Shown: positions 1 to 9,294 of the stretch, one piece after another | Position numbering within the stretch: the stretch's first letter is position 1 | Layout of the letters: every line of letters begins with the position of its first letter | Assembly: GCF_014202765.1 (NCBI RefSeq) | Contig: NZ_JACHHN010000008.1 | Location: 1-64,000 of the forward strand | Length of the DNA stretch: 64,000 bases | Direction of reading: 5' to 3' | DNA from: Silvimonas terrae | GTDB taxonomy: Bacteria; Pseudomonadota; Gammaproteobacteria; Burkholderiales; Chitinibacteraceae | Program-made: the position numbers and the translations under genes | The notes under the pieces: model-generated | Databases searched by the model: none | Told to the model about the DNA's origin: nothing | The model's input: only the letters and a program-made list of their open reading frames with translations

Positions 1-1430
1 GGGTCGACCATGATGAAGCGCACTTCGTCCGGCGTGGCCTTGTACAGCAAGGACAGGATCATGGCGTTCACGCCGACCGACTTGCCCGAGCCGGTGGTAC
101 CGGCGACCAGCATGTGCGGGGCTTTGGCGAGGTCGGTGACCACCGGTTTGCCGGTGATGTCCTTGCCCAGGGCCATGGTGAGTTTGGAACTCTGCGCATG
201 GAACGGTTCGGAACTGAGGATTTCCGAGAGGCGAATCATCTGGCGCGTCGGGTTCGGCAGTTCCAGACCCATGCAGGTCTTGCCGGGAATGGTTTCGACC
301 ACGCGGATAGAGACCAGACCCAAAGCGCGGGAGAGGTCTTTCATCAGGTTCACAATCTGCGAACCCTTCACGCCCGTGGCCGGGTCGATTTCGTAGCGGG
401 TAATCACCGGGCCAGGGTAGGCGGCGATGACTTTGACTTCCACGTTGAAGTCAGCCAGCTTGCGTTCAATCAAACGGCTGGTGAACTCCAGCGTTTCATG
501 GCTGATGGTTTCCTGCGCGGCGATGGGTGCGGCCAGCAGACTCAGTGCGGGCAGGCTGGCTTCGCCGGGCGGCAAATCGGTAAATTCAAACAGTGAGGGC
601 TGGGCAGCTTTTTTCAGTTCTTGCGCGGCTTTCTTTTCTTCTGCCTTGACCACGGCCTTGGCCACCGGGATTTCCATAACCGGTTCGGAAATGACCAGTG
701 GCGGCGCTTCGTCTTTCTTCTTCTTTTGAACGCTCACGCGTTCTTCACGCGCGACAGAGGCTTGCCGGCCAATGCGCCGGTCTTGTGCTGCCTGCCAGGT
801 ATCAATGACTTTGAGGACGGCCCATTCAACGATGGCTCCGATGCGTTCCATCAAATCCAGCCAGGACAAGCCAGTAAACAGGGAAACGCCGACAGCCCAT
901 AAAGCGGCGAGCAGCACAGTGGCACCGGTAAAACCCAGTCCGTGATACAACCAGCCGCCCAGTGCCAGCCCCAGTGCACCGCCAGGAGAGAGCGGCAGGT
1001 TGAAATGGATGGAGTGCAGCCGCAGTGCTTCCATGCTGCAACTGGACAACACGATGGCCAGAAAACCCACGCAGGCCAGAAACACCACCGGGCGGGAGGA
1101 TTCACTCACGCGATCCAGCCGGCGATAGCCCCACCAGATCGCCGCAAACAGAAACGCGACCCACCACCAGGCCGAAAAGCCGAAGACCGCCAGCAAAATA
1201 TCAGAGAGATACGCGCCAAATGCGCCGCCACGGTTGTGGATATCTGCCCGGGTGGCACTGTGTGACCAGCCAGGGTCGGCGTTGTGGTAGGTGGCCAGTG
1301 CCAGCACCAGATACAGCACGGCTGCAACCAGCAGCAGCCACCACGACTCGCGCAGTACGTTCGCCAGTTGCGGCGGCAAGGCCGAACGCGAAGAGGCGTT
1401 AGAGACATTTTTCTTGCGAAAGAAAGCCAT
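1..1430 (-). CDS. ftsK: DNA translocase FtsK, N-terminal part (cut by window edge)
   Basis: This is the first roughly 476 codons of a FtsK/SpoIIIE DNA translocase, which moves chromosome ends through the closing septum and activates XerCD at dif. The start is the ATG whose complement lies at 1428-1430 (MAFFRKKN...). Four hydrophobic segments follow at about residues 30-48, 75-103, 113-133 and 145-187, then a charged linker with a lysine run, then the translocase region. A Walker A motif, GTTGSGKS, is seen at about residue 441, and the reading frame leaves the window inside the Walker B strand (VRFIMVDP). The reading frame stays open from the start to position 1. The gene lies downstream of motA and fliA on the same strand with a 157-bp gap. 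The C-terminal gamma domain is outside the window. Confidence 0.95.
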   Translation of the reverse strand, partial: MAFFRKKNVSNASSRSALPPQLANVLRESWWLLLVAAVLYLVLALATYHNADPGWSHSATRADIHNRGGAFGAYLSDILLAVFGFSAWWWVAFLFAAIWWGYRRLDRVSESSRPVVFLACVGFLAIVLSSCSMEALRLHSIHFNLPLSPGGALGLALGGWLYHGLGFTGATVLLAALWAVGVSLFTGLSWLDLMERIGAIVEWAVLKVIDTWQAAQDRRIGRQASVAREERVSVQKKKKDEAPPLVISEPVMEIPVAKAVVKAEEKKAAQELKKAAQPSLFEFTDLPPGEASLPALSLLAAPIAAQETISHETLEFTSRLIERKLADFNVEVKVIAAYPGPVITRYEIDPATGVKGSQIVNLMKDLSRALGLVSIRVVETIPGKTCMGLELPNPTRQMIRLSEILSSEPFHAQSSKLTMALGKDITGKPVVTDLAKAPHMLVAGTTGSGKSVGVNAMILSLLYKATPDEVRFIMVD

Positions 1431-1587
1431 GTTTCCTGGAGCAGTGGACTGGAATATTCAGACTTGGGGATTATAACGACAAGCTGGCAGCGACAGGCGT
1501 CGCCGGCTGTAAATCGTTGATATTGTGGCAAGCCACCGGTCAGGTGGCAGGCGGGTGTCGCACGGTTAAGACACCTGCGTGGCGGGA

Positions 1588-2325
1588 TTACAGATAGGCA
1601 GCCAGCTTGCTTTCCATCATGCGCGGGTTTTCACCGTTGGCGATGGTGATCAGGCCTTCGGTGAGCATCTCGCGGCGGCGTACTTCCGTACCGATATGAA
1701 ATTTGAGCTTGTTGGCGATCGGCAGCAGGATCAGGTTGGCCGACCCCACACCGTAAATGGTGGCCACAAAGGCCACCGCAATGCCGGCCCCGAGGCGAGA
1801 GGGGTCCGAGAGGTTTTCCATCACGTGGATCAGACCTAGTACCGCACCCAGAATGCCGATGGTAGGGGCATAGCCGCCAGCGGCTTCCCAGATTTTGGCC
1901 GCAGCGCGGGCGTGTAACTCCCACGCGTCAATGTCCAGTTCCATGGCGTGACGGATGGTGTCTGGCTCGGCGCCATCGACCAGCATTTGCAAACCGCGTT
2001 TGACGAAGGGGTCTTTTTCGCTCTGGACAAACTGTTCCAGCCCCAAAAGACCCGTGCGGCGGGCTTGCTGGCTCCAGGTCGTCAGCGTGTTGAGAATGCG
2101 GCGGAAATCGTGAACAGGGGGTACGAAGACCCATTTGACCATGCGCATCCCGGCGACAAAGTCCACCACGCGGCTTTGCAGCATGACGGCGCCCGCGGTG
2201 CCGCCAATGACGATCAAAAAGGCGGTGAATTGCAGCAGGGAGGCGATATGACCGCCTTCCAGCCATTGGCCAAGAGTAATGGCAACAAGGCCAAGCAAGA
2301 GGCCGATGACACTGATTTTATCCAT
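1588..2325 (-). CDS. Flagellar motor stator protein, MotA/MotC (PomA-like) family
   Basis: The 245-residue protein has the MotA/PomA layout: two N-terminal membrane segments (about 5-22 and 30-50), a cytoplasmic loop carrying the rotor-contact region (RRTGLLGLEQ and KDPFVKRG, about residues 91-112), then two more membrane segments beginning at PTIGILGAVLGLI and GIAVAFVATIYGVG. Length matches the short MotC/PomA branch. It would form the ion channel of a flagellar stator together with a MotB/MotD/PomB partner. It sits 84 bp downstream of fliA on the same strand, which fits a flagellar role. Usually motA-type genes are followed by their motB partner; here the next gene is ftsK and no OmpA-like peptidoglycan-binding ORF is visible. 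Whether it takes Na+ or H+ cannot be decided from this sequence. Confidence 0.88.
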   Translation of the reverse strand: MDKISVIGLLLGLVAITLGQWLEGGHIASLLQFTAFLIVIGGTAGAVMLQSRVVDFVAGMRMVKWVFVPPVHDFRRILNTLTTWSQQARRTGLLGLEQFVQSEKDPFVKRGLQMLVDGAEPDTIRHAMELDIDAWELHARAAAKIWEAAGGYAPTIGILGAVLGLIHVMENLSDPSRLGAGIAVAFVATIYGVGSANLILLPIANKLKFHIGTEVRRREMLTEGLITIANGENPRMMESKLAAYL

Positions 2326-2409
2326 GCGCCTGGAAGGTCTTTGTTGTTCAGTTTATTTCGGCTGAAAAAGCGTTTTCTTTAATTGTTTTAATGTTCAATG
2401 GTCAGAAAA

Positions 2410-3156
2410 TCAGCGATGCAGCCAGTCTTTGAGCTGGGCGCGCAACCGGCCGATGGCCTGGCTGTGCAGTTGTGAGACTCTTGATTCAGTGACACCCAGT
2501 ACGGCGCCAATTTCTTTCAGATTCAGTTCTTCATCGTAGTACAGCGCCATGACGAGTTGTTCCCGCTCCGGCAATTTCTTGATGCCCTCGACCAGCATGC
2601 TTTTGAAGCCGGCATCCGCAATCTGGTTAAACGGGTTGGCAGAGTGATCTGCGGCGACCTGATCCAGATAATTGTTGTGCTCGTCTTCATCTTCAAAATC
2701 TTCGTAGTACACCAGCTGGTGCCCGCGCGCATCGGCCAGCATGCGTTGGTATTCATCCAGCGGCAGCCCCATGGAACGGGCGATTTCGCTTTCAGACGGG
2801 GCGCGGCCTAACTGGTGTTCCAGGGTGGACAGTGCGTTTTCAATTTCCCGCATATTGCGCCGCGTCTGGCGTGAGGCCCAGTCGGCATTGCGCAATTCAT
2901 CCAGCATTGCCCCGCGAATGCGCTGCGAGGCAAAGGTTTCAAACTGTACCCCAGCCCCGGGGTCGAAATTGCGGGCGGCTTCCATCAGCCCCATCAGACC
3001 GACCTGGATCAGGTCTTCCACATCCACGCTGGCCGGCAGGCGCGACACCATGTGGTAAGCGATCCGCTTGACCAGCGGCGCATGCCTGGTAACCCGATCG
3101 TCGTCGCCGGCGTTCTGGGTCTGTTTGTAAAGATGCATAGCGCGTTGTGCGGGCAT
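2410..3156 (-). CDS. fliA: RNA polymerase sigma factor for flagellar genes (sigma-28, FliA)
   Basis: A 248-residue sigma factor of the FliA/WhiG group, which directs RNA polymerase to late flagellar and chemotaxis promoters. Region 2 is recognisable as DLIQVGLMGLMEAARNFDPG (about residues 48-67) followed by FETFASQRIRGAMLDELR, region 3 by LEHQLGRAPSESEIA, and region 4 by the helix-turn-helix LKEIGAVLGVTESRVSQLH near the C-terminus. An alternative start six codons later (MHLYKQ, 3138) is also reasonable; the longer form is given. The gene precedes a motA-type stator gene, a common flagellar pairing, but flhF/fleN, cheY or flgM are not adjacent. About 155 bp separate it from the upstream rsgA, with no terminator seen. 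Confidence 0.95.
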   Translation of the reverse strand: MPAQRAMHLYKQTQNAGDDDRVTRHAPLVKRIAYHMVSRLPASVDVEDLIQVGLMGLMEAARNFDPGAGVQFETFASQRIRGAMLDELRNADWASRQTRRNMREIENALSTLEHQLGRAPSESEIARSMGLPLDEYQRMLADARGHQLVYYEDFEDEDEHNNYLDQVAADHSANPFNQIADAGFKSMLVEGIKKLPEREQLVMALYYDEELNLKEIGAVLGVTESRVSQLHSQAIGRLRAQLKDWLHR

Positions 3157-3311
3157 TGGCAGGGCTGCAGATTACGGCAATATCAATATAACAAATCGGG
3201 TGCGTCATGCAGCGACAGACGTGTAGCGGGCGTATGGGCAGGCGCTTTCGCTACCTGATTGTCATATCAATGACCCGTACTCGGCAACCCGCTCGTAAGC
3301 TTTTGGAGTTT

Positions 3312-4190
3312 TTACCAGGCATTTCCTTGCGCAAGCTCATCTTGCAGGCGTTGTAGCAAAGCAAGCCGGGAGGGTGCGATCGCACCGTCGGTCACGCCCT
3401 GGCGCATGGCGCAGTCGGGCTCCTGACGATGTCGGCAATTGTGAAAACGGCATTGGCCCACAAAGGGGCTTAGATCCGGCATCAAGCCCGGCAGGGCTTC
3501 TGCCTTGATGTGGGCCAGACCAAAAGACTGTACGCCAGGAGAATCAATCAGGTCTGACTGGCTATCCAGGTGGTACAGCGTGGCATGGGTGGTGGTGTGC
3601 TTGCCGCTATCGAGCGCGGTGGAAATGTCGTTGACCCGCGCACCCGCTTCCGGAATCAGCGCGTTGAGCAGGGTGGATTTACCCATGCCCGATTGCCCCA
3701 CCAGTACCGAAATATGTCCTTGCAAACGCTCGCGTAGCGGCGAGGCATCTTCTTTGGCAGAGAGTGCCAGCAGCGGGTAACCCAGCTTTTCGTAATAAGC
3801 GAGTGCGTCCCGGGCCGCAGCGGCTTCGGGTAGATCACACTTGTTCAAGAGGATCAGCGGTGAGATGTCCTGCGATTCTGCGGCAATCAGCGTGCGGCCG
3901 ATCAACTCGTCCAGATAACTGGGCACTGGCGCCACGACGATCACAATCTGGGTGACATTGGCCGCAATCAGTTTGGAGCGCCATTGGTCCGAACGGTACA
4001 GCAGCGACTGGCGCGGCTGGACTTTCTCGATGACCGCCTGCTCGCCATTGAGGACCTGAATATCGACAAGGTCACCGCAGGCAAAGTCAGATTTCTTGCC
4101 GCGGGCACTGGCAGAAAGACGCTGGCCGGTGGCGGTTTCGACGATATAAACACGGCCATGACTGGCGACGATGCGAGCGCTGTCTGTCAT
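3312..4190 (-). CDS. rsgA: Ribosome small subunit-dependent GTPase A
   Basis: A circularly permuted GTPase that helps mature the 30S subunit. In the 292-residue product the G4 motif NKCD (116-119) comes before G1 GQSGMGKST (165-173) and G3 DSPG (216-219), the permuted order typical of RsgA/YjeQ. An N-terminal OB-fold precedes it, and the C-terminal zinc site is visible as C247, C252, H254 and C260. The T(HTTTH) switch region is present at about residue 200. The start codon lies only 3 bp after the stop of the upstream M48 protease gene, so the two are probably co-transcribed and translationally coupled. Confidence 0.97.
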   Translation of the reverse strand: MTDSARIVASHGRVYIVETATGQRLSASARGKKSDFACGDLVDIQVLNGEQAVIEKVQPRQSLLYRSDQWRSKLIAANVTQIVIVVAPVPSYLDELIGRTLIAAESQDISPLILLNKCDLPEAAAARDALAYYEKLGYPLLALSAKEDASPLRERLQGHISVLVGQSGMGKSTLLNALIPEAGARVNDISTALDSGKHTTTHATLYHLDSQSDLIDSPGVQSFGLAHIKAEALPGLMPDLSPFVGQCRFHNCRHRQEPDCAMRQGVTDGAIAPSRLALLQRLQDELAQGNAW

Positions 4191-4193
4191 GCG

Positions 4194-5441
4194 TCAGGCC
4201 AGCCGTTTGAGGGCGGCAACGCGCAGACTGGCTGGCGGATGGCTGTCGTAATACACGCTATGCAACGGGTCTGGCGTGAGTGTGGAGGCGTTGTCACGGT
4301 ACAGCTTGACCAGCGCGTTGATCAGATCACTGGCCGAGGCCTGTTCTGCCGCGTAGGCATCGGCCTCAAACTCATGTTTGCGCGACAACCAGGAGCCCAG
4401 TGGCGCAAACAGAAAGGTAAACACCGGCAGCACCATGAAAAACAGGATCAGCGCGCTGGCGGTCGCCTGGGTCTGCACGCCAAGGCCATGGTAGAACCAG
4501 GGTGTTTGCATCAATTGGCCTAACAACCACAACAGCCCCAGCATCAACACAAAAGTAAAGCCGATGCGCTTGATGATGTGGCGGCGCTTGAAATGTCCCA
4601 ACTCATGCGCCAGCACGGCTTCAATTTCGTCGCCGTCCAGTTGCTTGAGCAAGGTGTCAAAAAATACGATGCGCTTGGATTTGCCCAGCCCGGTGAAATA
4701 AGCGTTGCCATGGCTGGAGCGTTTGGAGCCATCCATCATGAAAATGCCACTGGCAATAAAGCCGCAACGGGTCAACAGCGCTTCAATGCGCAACCGCAGG
4801 CTTTCGTCGGGCAGCGGTTCAAACTTGTTGAATAGCGGCGCGATCCAGGTGGGGAACACCCACATTACAAACAGGCTGAAGCCCATCCAGGTGACCCAGA
4901 CCCAAACCCACCAATGCGCGCCCATTTGCTGCATCAGCCACAATACAAAGGTCACCAGCGGCAGGCCCAGAACAGCGGCGATCCCGGCGGTTTTGAGCAG
5001 GTCGCCCCAGAAAATGCCCGGCGTACTCTGGTTGAAACCATATTTGGCCTCGATACCAAAGGTACTGTGCCAGGAAAACGGCAAGCTCAGCAGCGTCTGG
5101 ATGATCGCCACCATGGCAATCATCGCGACGCCCGCACCGATGCCTGTGCCAAACCAGTGCTGCGCCAGTTGCATCAGCCATTCAATGCCACCACCCAGCG
5201 TGAAGGCGGCCAGCACCATGGCTTCAAAGACGGTATGCACCATACCAAAGCGCGTTTTCTCAACCGTATAGCCGGCTGCGCGCTGGTGCGATGTCAGCAT
5301 GATGCTGCCGACAAAAGCCTCTGGCACAACGTTGCGATGCCGGCGCACGTGGTTGATCTGGCGTGCGGCCAGCCACAGTTGCAGCAGCACGCTGGCGGCC
5401 AGGGCGAAAACGAAAAGGGCGGAAAACTGGGTGGGTGTCAT
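4194..5441 (-). CDS. M48 family zinc metalloprotease (Ste24/CAAX prenyl protease 1-like)
   Basis: A 415-residue membrane protease of the M48A/Ste24 branch. It has several hydrophobic segments (about 7-26, 68-90, 102-122, 150-172, 176-198) and the zinc-binding HELGH at 279-283, with a third ligand probably in RKHEFEADAYAAE near residue 355; two more hydrophobic segments lie between them. Length and order match bacterial Ste24-like proteins rather than the shorter HtpX. Bacteria lack prenylated CAAX substrates, so the natural substrate is unknown; membrane-protein quality control is a reasonable guess. It forms a pair with rsgA. Confidence 0.93.
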   Translation of the reverse strand: MTPTQFSALFVFALAASVLLQLWLAARQINHVRRHRNVVPEAFVGSIMLTSHQRAAGYTVEKTRFGMVHTVFEAMVLAAFTLGGGIEWLMQLAQHWFGTGIGAGVAMIAMVAIIQTLLSLPFSWHSTFGIEAKYGFNQSTPGIFWGDLLKTAGIAAVLGLPLVTFVLWLMQQMGAHWWVWVWVTWMGFSLFVMWVFPTWIAPLFNKFEPLPDESLRLRIEALLTRCGFIASGIFMMDGSKRSSHGNAYFTGLGKSKRIVFFDTLLKQLDGDEIEAVLAHELGHFKRRHIIKRIGFTFVLMLGLLWLLGQLMQTPWFYHGLGVQTQATASALILFFMVLPVFTFLFAPLGSWLSRKHEFEADAYAAEQASASDLINALVKLYRDNASTLTPDPLHSVYYDSHPPASLRVAALKRLA

Positions 5442-5522
5442 TCAGGATCACTGATGCGCGGGTTTGCGGGGCAATACGTGGCTTGTCAGTATGCCACAGT
5501 TTTGCCCGCTACCCGCGCTGGC

Positions 5523-6968
5523 TCAAGGCGTGCGTGGCGTGGGAGAGGGGCGCGCTACATGGCGCAATTTGCGCTGTCGCGCACTGCGCCAGCCGCCCAG
5601 AATCAGCAACAGCGCAAACAGCATCAGCACGACCGGCAATACACGGGGCAATTTGGCGAGCAGTGGCGGCTCACCGCCTTTTCGCGAGGCAGCGACCTCC
5701 TCGGGCGTGACGTGGACGTTGGTGTTGCCGAACCGTTGCAACGTGTAATTGGCCAGCGTGGCGATATCCGCATCCGACAAGGGGTTGATCAGGCTGCCGG
5801 GGCCAAAACCAGGCATGAAGGCGTGGTGGCCGTCCGGCAGTGGCCGGTCTACCCCGTTCAGGATTACGGCGATCAGGTTGCTGGGGTTAAGGTGTCCCAA
5901 CGCCGTGTTGTTGGTGAGCGATGGGTAGGCGGTGTCGGTCGTGCCCATGCCATTGGCTTGATGGCAACTGGCGCAATTGGCGCTGAACAATTCGGCCGCG
6001 CTGGTTGGGCGGTTACTTTGGGTGACGCCCGCCGTACCGCGCAAGCTATCGTCGTCATTGGCCGGGCTACCCCATGCCCAGGCGGGTTTGCTGTCGGCGG
6101 TATTGCGGATGGGGGCGATGGTTTTGAGGTAGGTCGCCATGGCCTGCAGGTCTGGGTCGGTCAGATGGCTTAAGCTGTCAGAGACCGCTTCGGCCATCGG
6201 GCCGGCGGCCGCAGCTTTGCCCGCGACATGGCCGGTTTTGAGGTATTGCACCAGTTCCGCCTGGGTCCAGCCGCCAACGCCGCTGACGGGGTCGGCGGTG
6301 ATATTGGGCGCATACCATGCACCCAGTTGCCCGCCGGCAAATGGCGCGTCCGGGTTTTCTGCCATCAGCATGTTGCGGGGCGTGTGGCAGGCGCTGCAAT
6401 GTTCCAGTGCTTCTACCAGATACTTGCCGCGATTGAAGTCCTCACTCTTGCCTTGTTCTGGCTGGAAAACCCGTGGGTCCAGAAACAAGCTGTTCCAGAC
6501 GGCCATGGAGAGCCGGATGTTGAACGGAAACGGCAACCGCGTGCGACGTGGCTGGGCATCTACCGGTTTCACGCCATGCATCAGATAGGCATAGAGCGCC
6601 TCGACGTCTTCTGGCTGCAGCTTGGCGTAGGCGGTGTAGGGCATGGCCGGGTAGAGGTGCGCGCCATCTTTGCGGATGCCCCGGCGCAAGGCGTTGTCGA
6701 AATCTTGTAGCGTGTAGTTGCCAATCCCGGCCGAAGTGGACGGCGTGATGTTGGACGAATAAATAGTGCCCAACGGCGAGGCAATGCCGTAACCACCCGC
6801 AAACGGCTGGCCGGTACGCGGCACGGTATGACAGGCAATACAGTCGGCGGCGCGGGCCAGATACTCGCCGCGCTTGATCTGTTCCGGGCTGACCTCAGCA
6901 GCCTGCGCCAGCGCAGAAACAAGCATCAGGGCCGCAAGGGCAAAGGGGCGAAGAAGACGGCAGGTCAT
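5523..6968 (-). CDS. Triheme cytochrome c subunit of a sugar/alcohol dehydrogenase
   Basis: A 481-residue membrane-anchored cytochrome c. There is a signal peptide at the N-terminus (cleavage near AQA-AE), three heme-binding CxxCH motifs (CIACH at about 41, CSACH at about 190, CASCH at about 330), and a C-terminal hydrophobic anchor (VLPVVLMLFALLLILGG) followed by basic residues. Three consecutive cytochrome c domains are the hallmark of the beta subunit of FAD glucose dehydrogenase, fructose dehydrogenase and gluconate dehydrogenase. It should pass electrons from the FAD subunit encoded 15 bp upstream to the quinone pool or a terminal oxidase on the periplasmic face. Confidence 0.93.
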   Translation of the reverse strand: MTCRLLRPFALAALMLVSALAQAAEVSPEQIKRGEYLARAADCIACHTVPRTGQPFAGGYGIASPLGTIYSSNITPSTSAGIGNYTLQDFDNALRRGIRKDGAHLYPAMPYTAYAKLQPEDVEALYAYLMHGVKPVDAQPRRTRLPFPFNIRLSMAVWNSLFLDPRVFQPEQGKSEDFNRGKYLVEALEHCSACHTPRNMLMAENPDAPFAGGQLGAWYAPNITADPVSGVGGWTQAELVQYLKTGHVAGKAAAAGPMAEAVSDSLSHLTDPDLQAMATYLKTIAPIRNTADSKPAWAWGSPANDDDSLRGTAGVTQSNRPTSAAELFSANCASCHQANGMGTTDTAYPSLTNNTALGHLNPSNLIAVILNGVDRPLPDGHHAFMPGFGPGSLINPLSDADIATLANYTLQRFGNTNVHVTPEEVAASRKGGEPPLLAKLPRVLPVVLMLFALLLILGGWRSARQRKLRHVARPSPTPRTP

Positions 6969-6983
6969 GGTAGCGCTCCCGTC

Positions 6984-8606
6984 TTAACTGGTGGTGCGCC
7001 CAAGCTGGCGCTTGAGCGTGTCGGCAATACGCAAGGACAGCGCGGCGATGGTCAGCGTGCAGTTCACACTGCCGGCCGACGCCATCACCCCGCTGGTAGC
7101 CAGATACAGATTGGCGTGGTCGTGCGCGCGACAATCGCCATCGACCACCGAGTCTTTGGGGTTTTGTCCCATGATGACCGAGCCCATCAGGTGATTGTTG
7201 GGGGCAAATTTGTCATCAAACGTCACCTCGGTCCCGCCAAACAACTGGGCAATTTTTGCGTAGGACTCATGCGTATGTTCGGCGCTGCGCTTGGTGTAAT
7301 CCCCAATCTTGTAGGTGATTTCCATGCGGGGCAGGCCCAGCGGGTCTTTCTGGTCTGACAGGACGAGGCGGTTGTCCGGCTCCGGCAAAATGTCATGAAA
7401 ACTGTTGATGTTGACCGTATGCGCGGCCCGGTAGCGGATTTCTTCATCCAGCTTCTTGCCCACCAGCCCCATCGACAAGGCTTTTTCTGTGGCCTTGCGC
7501 GTCTGGGACTGGTTATTGAGGTGCAACTTCTTGCTGGCCCACTCCCGCCGGAAATCCCCGTCGCGGTGATCGACAATCGAGGTCAGCTCCATCGGCCCGC
7601 GGCCCGGCCAGAGCGGCTCATTGGCCAGAAAGGTTATGCCAGTGCCGGGGTGATCCATCAGATTACGGCCTACCTGGTCTGAACTGTTGGCCAGGCCACT
7701 GGCAAATTTGTCGGTGGTCGACATCAACAGGATTTTGGCTGATTCCAGGGCATTGGCCGCCAGCACGAAATACTTGCCGGTGACCCGATGACTGTTGCCG
7801 TCCGGGTCTTTGTAGAGCGCAGCAATGATGTTGTCGTGAGCGTCTACTTCCAGCCGGTACACCACCGCATTGGTCAGCAATCGCGTACCCGCGCGTTCGG
7901 CTTTGAGCACATGGATGATGCCGCTGTACATGGCGGCAATCGGGCAGATGGGCATGCAGTTGTTGTTGCCACAGCACGTCGGGCGCTCGTCGTAGGGCCG
8001 GCTGTTGCGGGCCACCGGTTCGGCCACCAGATTGAACCCGTTGGCGTTGAGGACATCGTGGAACCGCTGGTCGTTGTAAGACAGCGGCAGGTGATCCATC
8101 GGGTAGGGCTGCTTGCGCGGTGAGCCCAGGTCTGTGCCGTCGTTGGGCCCGGAAACCCCGAGTTCCAGCTCGGCCTTGTAGTACCAGGGTTCCAGATCGG
8201 CATAGCTGATCCCCCAGTCCCGGCCCACGCCGTAGACCTGCTTCATATGAAAATCATTGGGCAGAAAGCGCCAACAGGACGCGGCCCAGTGCCAGGTGGT
8301 GCCGCCAACGACCCGCAGATATTGCGAGGCATAAGACTGCGCATCCGGGCCTTTGAGGATCAGATAGTTGTTGTCGGGCCCGTATTCCGGGTGCGGCGCG
8401 TGTCTGGCGGCCGGGTAGGGGCGCTGGTTATCATCTTTGGCGGCGCCATTGCGGTAGTTTTCGACAATGCGCCAGCGTTCCAGCCGGGGGCCGGCTTCCA
8501 GCATCAGCACTGACGCCCCGGCGGCAGAGAGATCATGCGCCACCAGCGCACCGGCTACCCCTGAACCAATGACAATGACATCCGCAGATTGATTGTTTGC
8601 GCTCAT
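6984..8606 (-). CDS. GMC-family FAD dehydrogenase catalytic subunit (FAD-glucose dehydrogenase alpha-like)
   Basis: A 540-residue flavoenzyme of the glucose-methanol-choline family. The FAD-binding Rossmann motif GSGVAGALVAHDLSAAG is at about residues 13-29, and the C-terminal GMC motif includes PNNHLMGSVIMG and DGDCRAHDHANLYLATSG. A cysteine-rich stretch, TCCGNNNCMPICP, matches the [3Fe-4S] cluster site known from Burkholderia cepacia FAD-glucose dehydrogenase, whose alpha subunit is nearly the same length; by memory this is the closest characterised relative. The gene order small subunit - catalytic subunit - cytochrome (gamma-alpha-beta) also matches that enzyme. Substrate (glucose, sorbitol, gluconate or another sugar) cannot be fixed from sequence alone. 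It has no signal peptide and probably rides on the exported small subunit. Confidence 0.93.
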   Translation of the reverse strand: MSANNQSADVIVIGSGVAGALVAHDLSAAGASVLMLEAGPRLERWRIVENYRNGAAKDDNQRPYPAARHAPHPEYGPDNNYLILKGPDAQSYASQYLRVVGGTTWHWAASCWRFLPNDFHMKQVYGVGRDWGISYADLEPWYYKAELELGVSGPNDGTDLGSPRKQPYPMDHLPLSYNDQRFHDVLNANGFNLVAEPVARNSRPYDERPTCCGNNNCMPICPIAAMYSGIIHVLKAERAGTRLLTNAVVYRLEVDAHDNIIAALYKDPDGNSHRVTGKYFVLAANALESAKILLMSTTDKFASGLANSSDQVGRNLMDHPGTGITFLANEPLWPGRGPMELTSIVDHRDGDFRREWASKKLHLNNQSQTRKATEKALSMGLVGKKLDEEIRYRAAHTVNINSFHDILPEPDNRLVLSDQKDPLGLPRMEITYKIGDYTKRSAEHTHESYAKIAQLFGGTEVTFDDKFAPNNHLMGSVIMGQNPKDSVVDGDCRAHDHANLYLATSGVMASAGSVNCTLTIAALSLRIADTLKRQLGRTTS

Positions 8607-8620
8607 GAAGAGGGTCCGGG

Positions 8621-9160
8621 TCAGTTCAGCGGTGGTTTGGCCGACCAGTACAGCGGTGCGGCCTGGCAGTAAGAGGGCGGCATGGTGGCGTCTTTGACCA
8701 GATCGAACATCAAGGCGCTGGCATAAGTAATCACAATGGCATCCGGGCCGTCACCCACCACACCGGAATACCACGCGGCAATGATGTTGCGCGCGGTCTT
8801 GGCCAGTTCTGGCTGGTTGGCATCCAGCGCGGTGAGCAATTCTTCGGCATTGGTCAGGCTGTTGGTTTGCGCTTCGCCCGCAATCTGCCGCAGCTTGCTG
8901 TCCAGCTGATTGTCTTTGGTGCTCAGCGCTGAATAAAAACGGTGTGCGACGGCGGTATCCAGTTGCGCCCGCCCGGTCAGTAATTGCGAGAGCTGCAAAA
9001 ACTGGCTGTCTTGCGCAGGCGTATCGGCAAAGACCACCGAGACCAGTCGCCCGGAAACGGCCAGCGTCCCCAGCAGCAAGCCAGATGCCAGCAACAGACG
9101 GCGGCGGGTGGGCTGGGGGAGTAGCGCATCGGCGTGAATGGGCGAATCACGATCATTCAT
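8621..9160 (-). CDS. Small (gamma) subunit of the FAD sugar dehydrogenase
   Basis: A 179-residue protein with a twin-arginine-like leader: TRRRLLLASGLLLGTLAV at about residues 18-35. In the fructose/glucose/gluconate dehydrogenase family the small subunit carries the Tat signal and escorts the folded FAD subunit to the periplasm, as well as being required for its maturation. The C-terminal half contains AAWYSGVVGDG and the conserved ending PSYCQAAPLYWSAKPP, typical of this subunit family. It lies 14 bp upstream of the catalytic subunit gene and is the second gene of the four-gene run that starts with the DoxX gene. Confidence 0.9.
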   Translation of the reverse strand: MNDRDSPIHADALLPQPTRRRLLLASGLLLGTLAVSGRLVSVVFADTPAQDSQFLQLSQLLTGRAQLDTAVAHRFYSALSTKDNQLDSKLRQIAGEAQTNSLTNAEELLTALDANQPELAKTARNIIAAWYSGVVGDGPDAIVITYASALMFDLVKDATMPPSYCQAAPLYWSAKPPLN

Positions 9161-9294
9161 GGTTCAGGCGCTCCAGGGGTCGGGGCAGGCAGTGCCAGCC
9201 GGGTCTATTGAGTGTCGGCAGCCAGCGGGCGAAGGGCAAGGTCAACCATGCGCCAAACGTTGTGAGAATCCGCCGACACGATGCTCATCCGGGC

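Noticed and set aside
1-1265. Plus-strand ORFs at the left edge
   Set aside because: All lie opposite the ftsK reading frame, which shows membrane helices and a Walker A motif.
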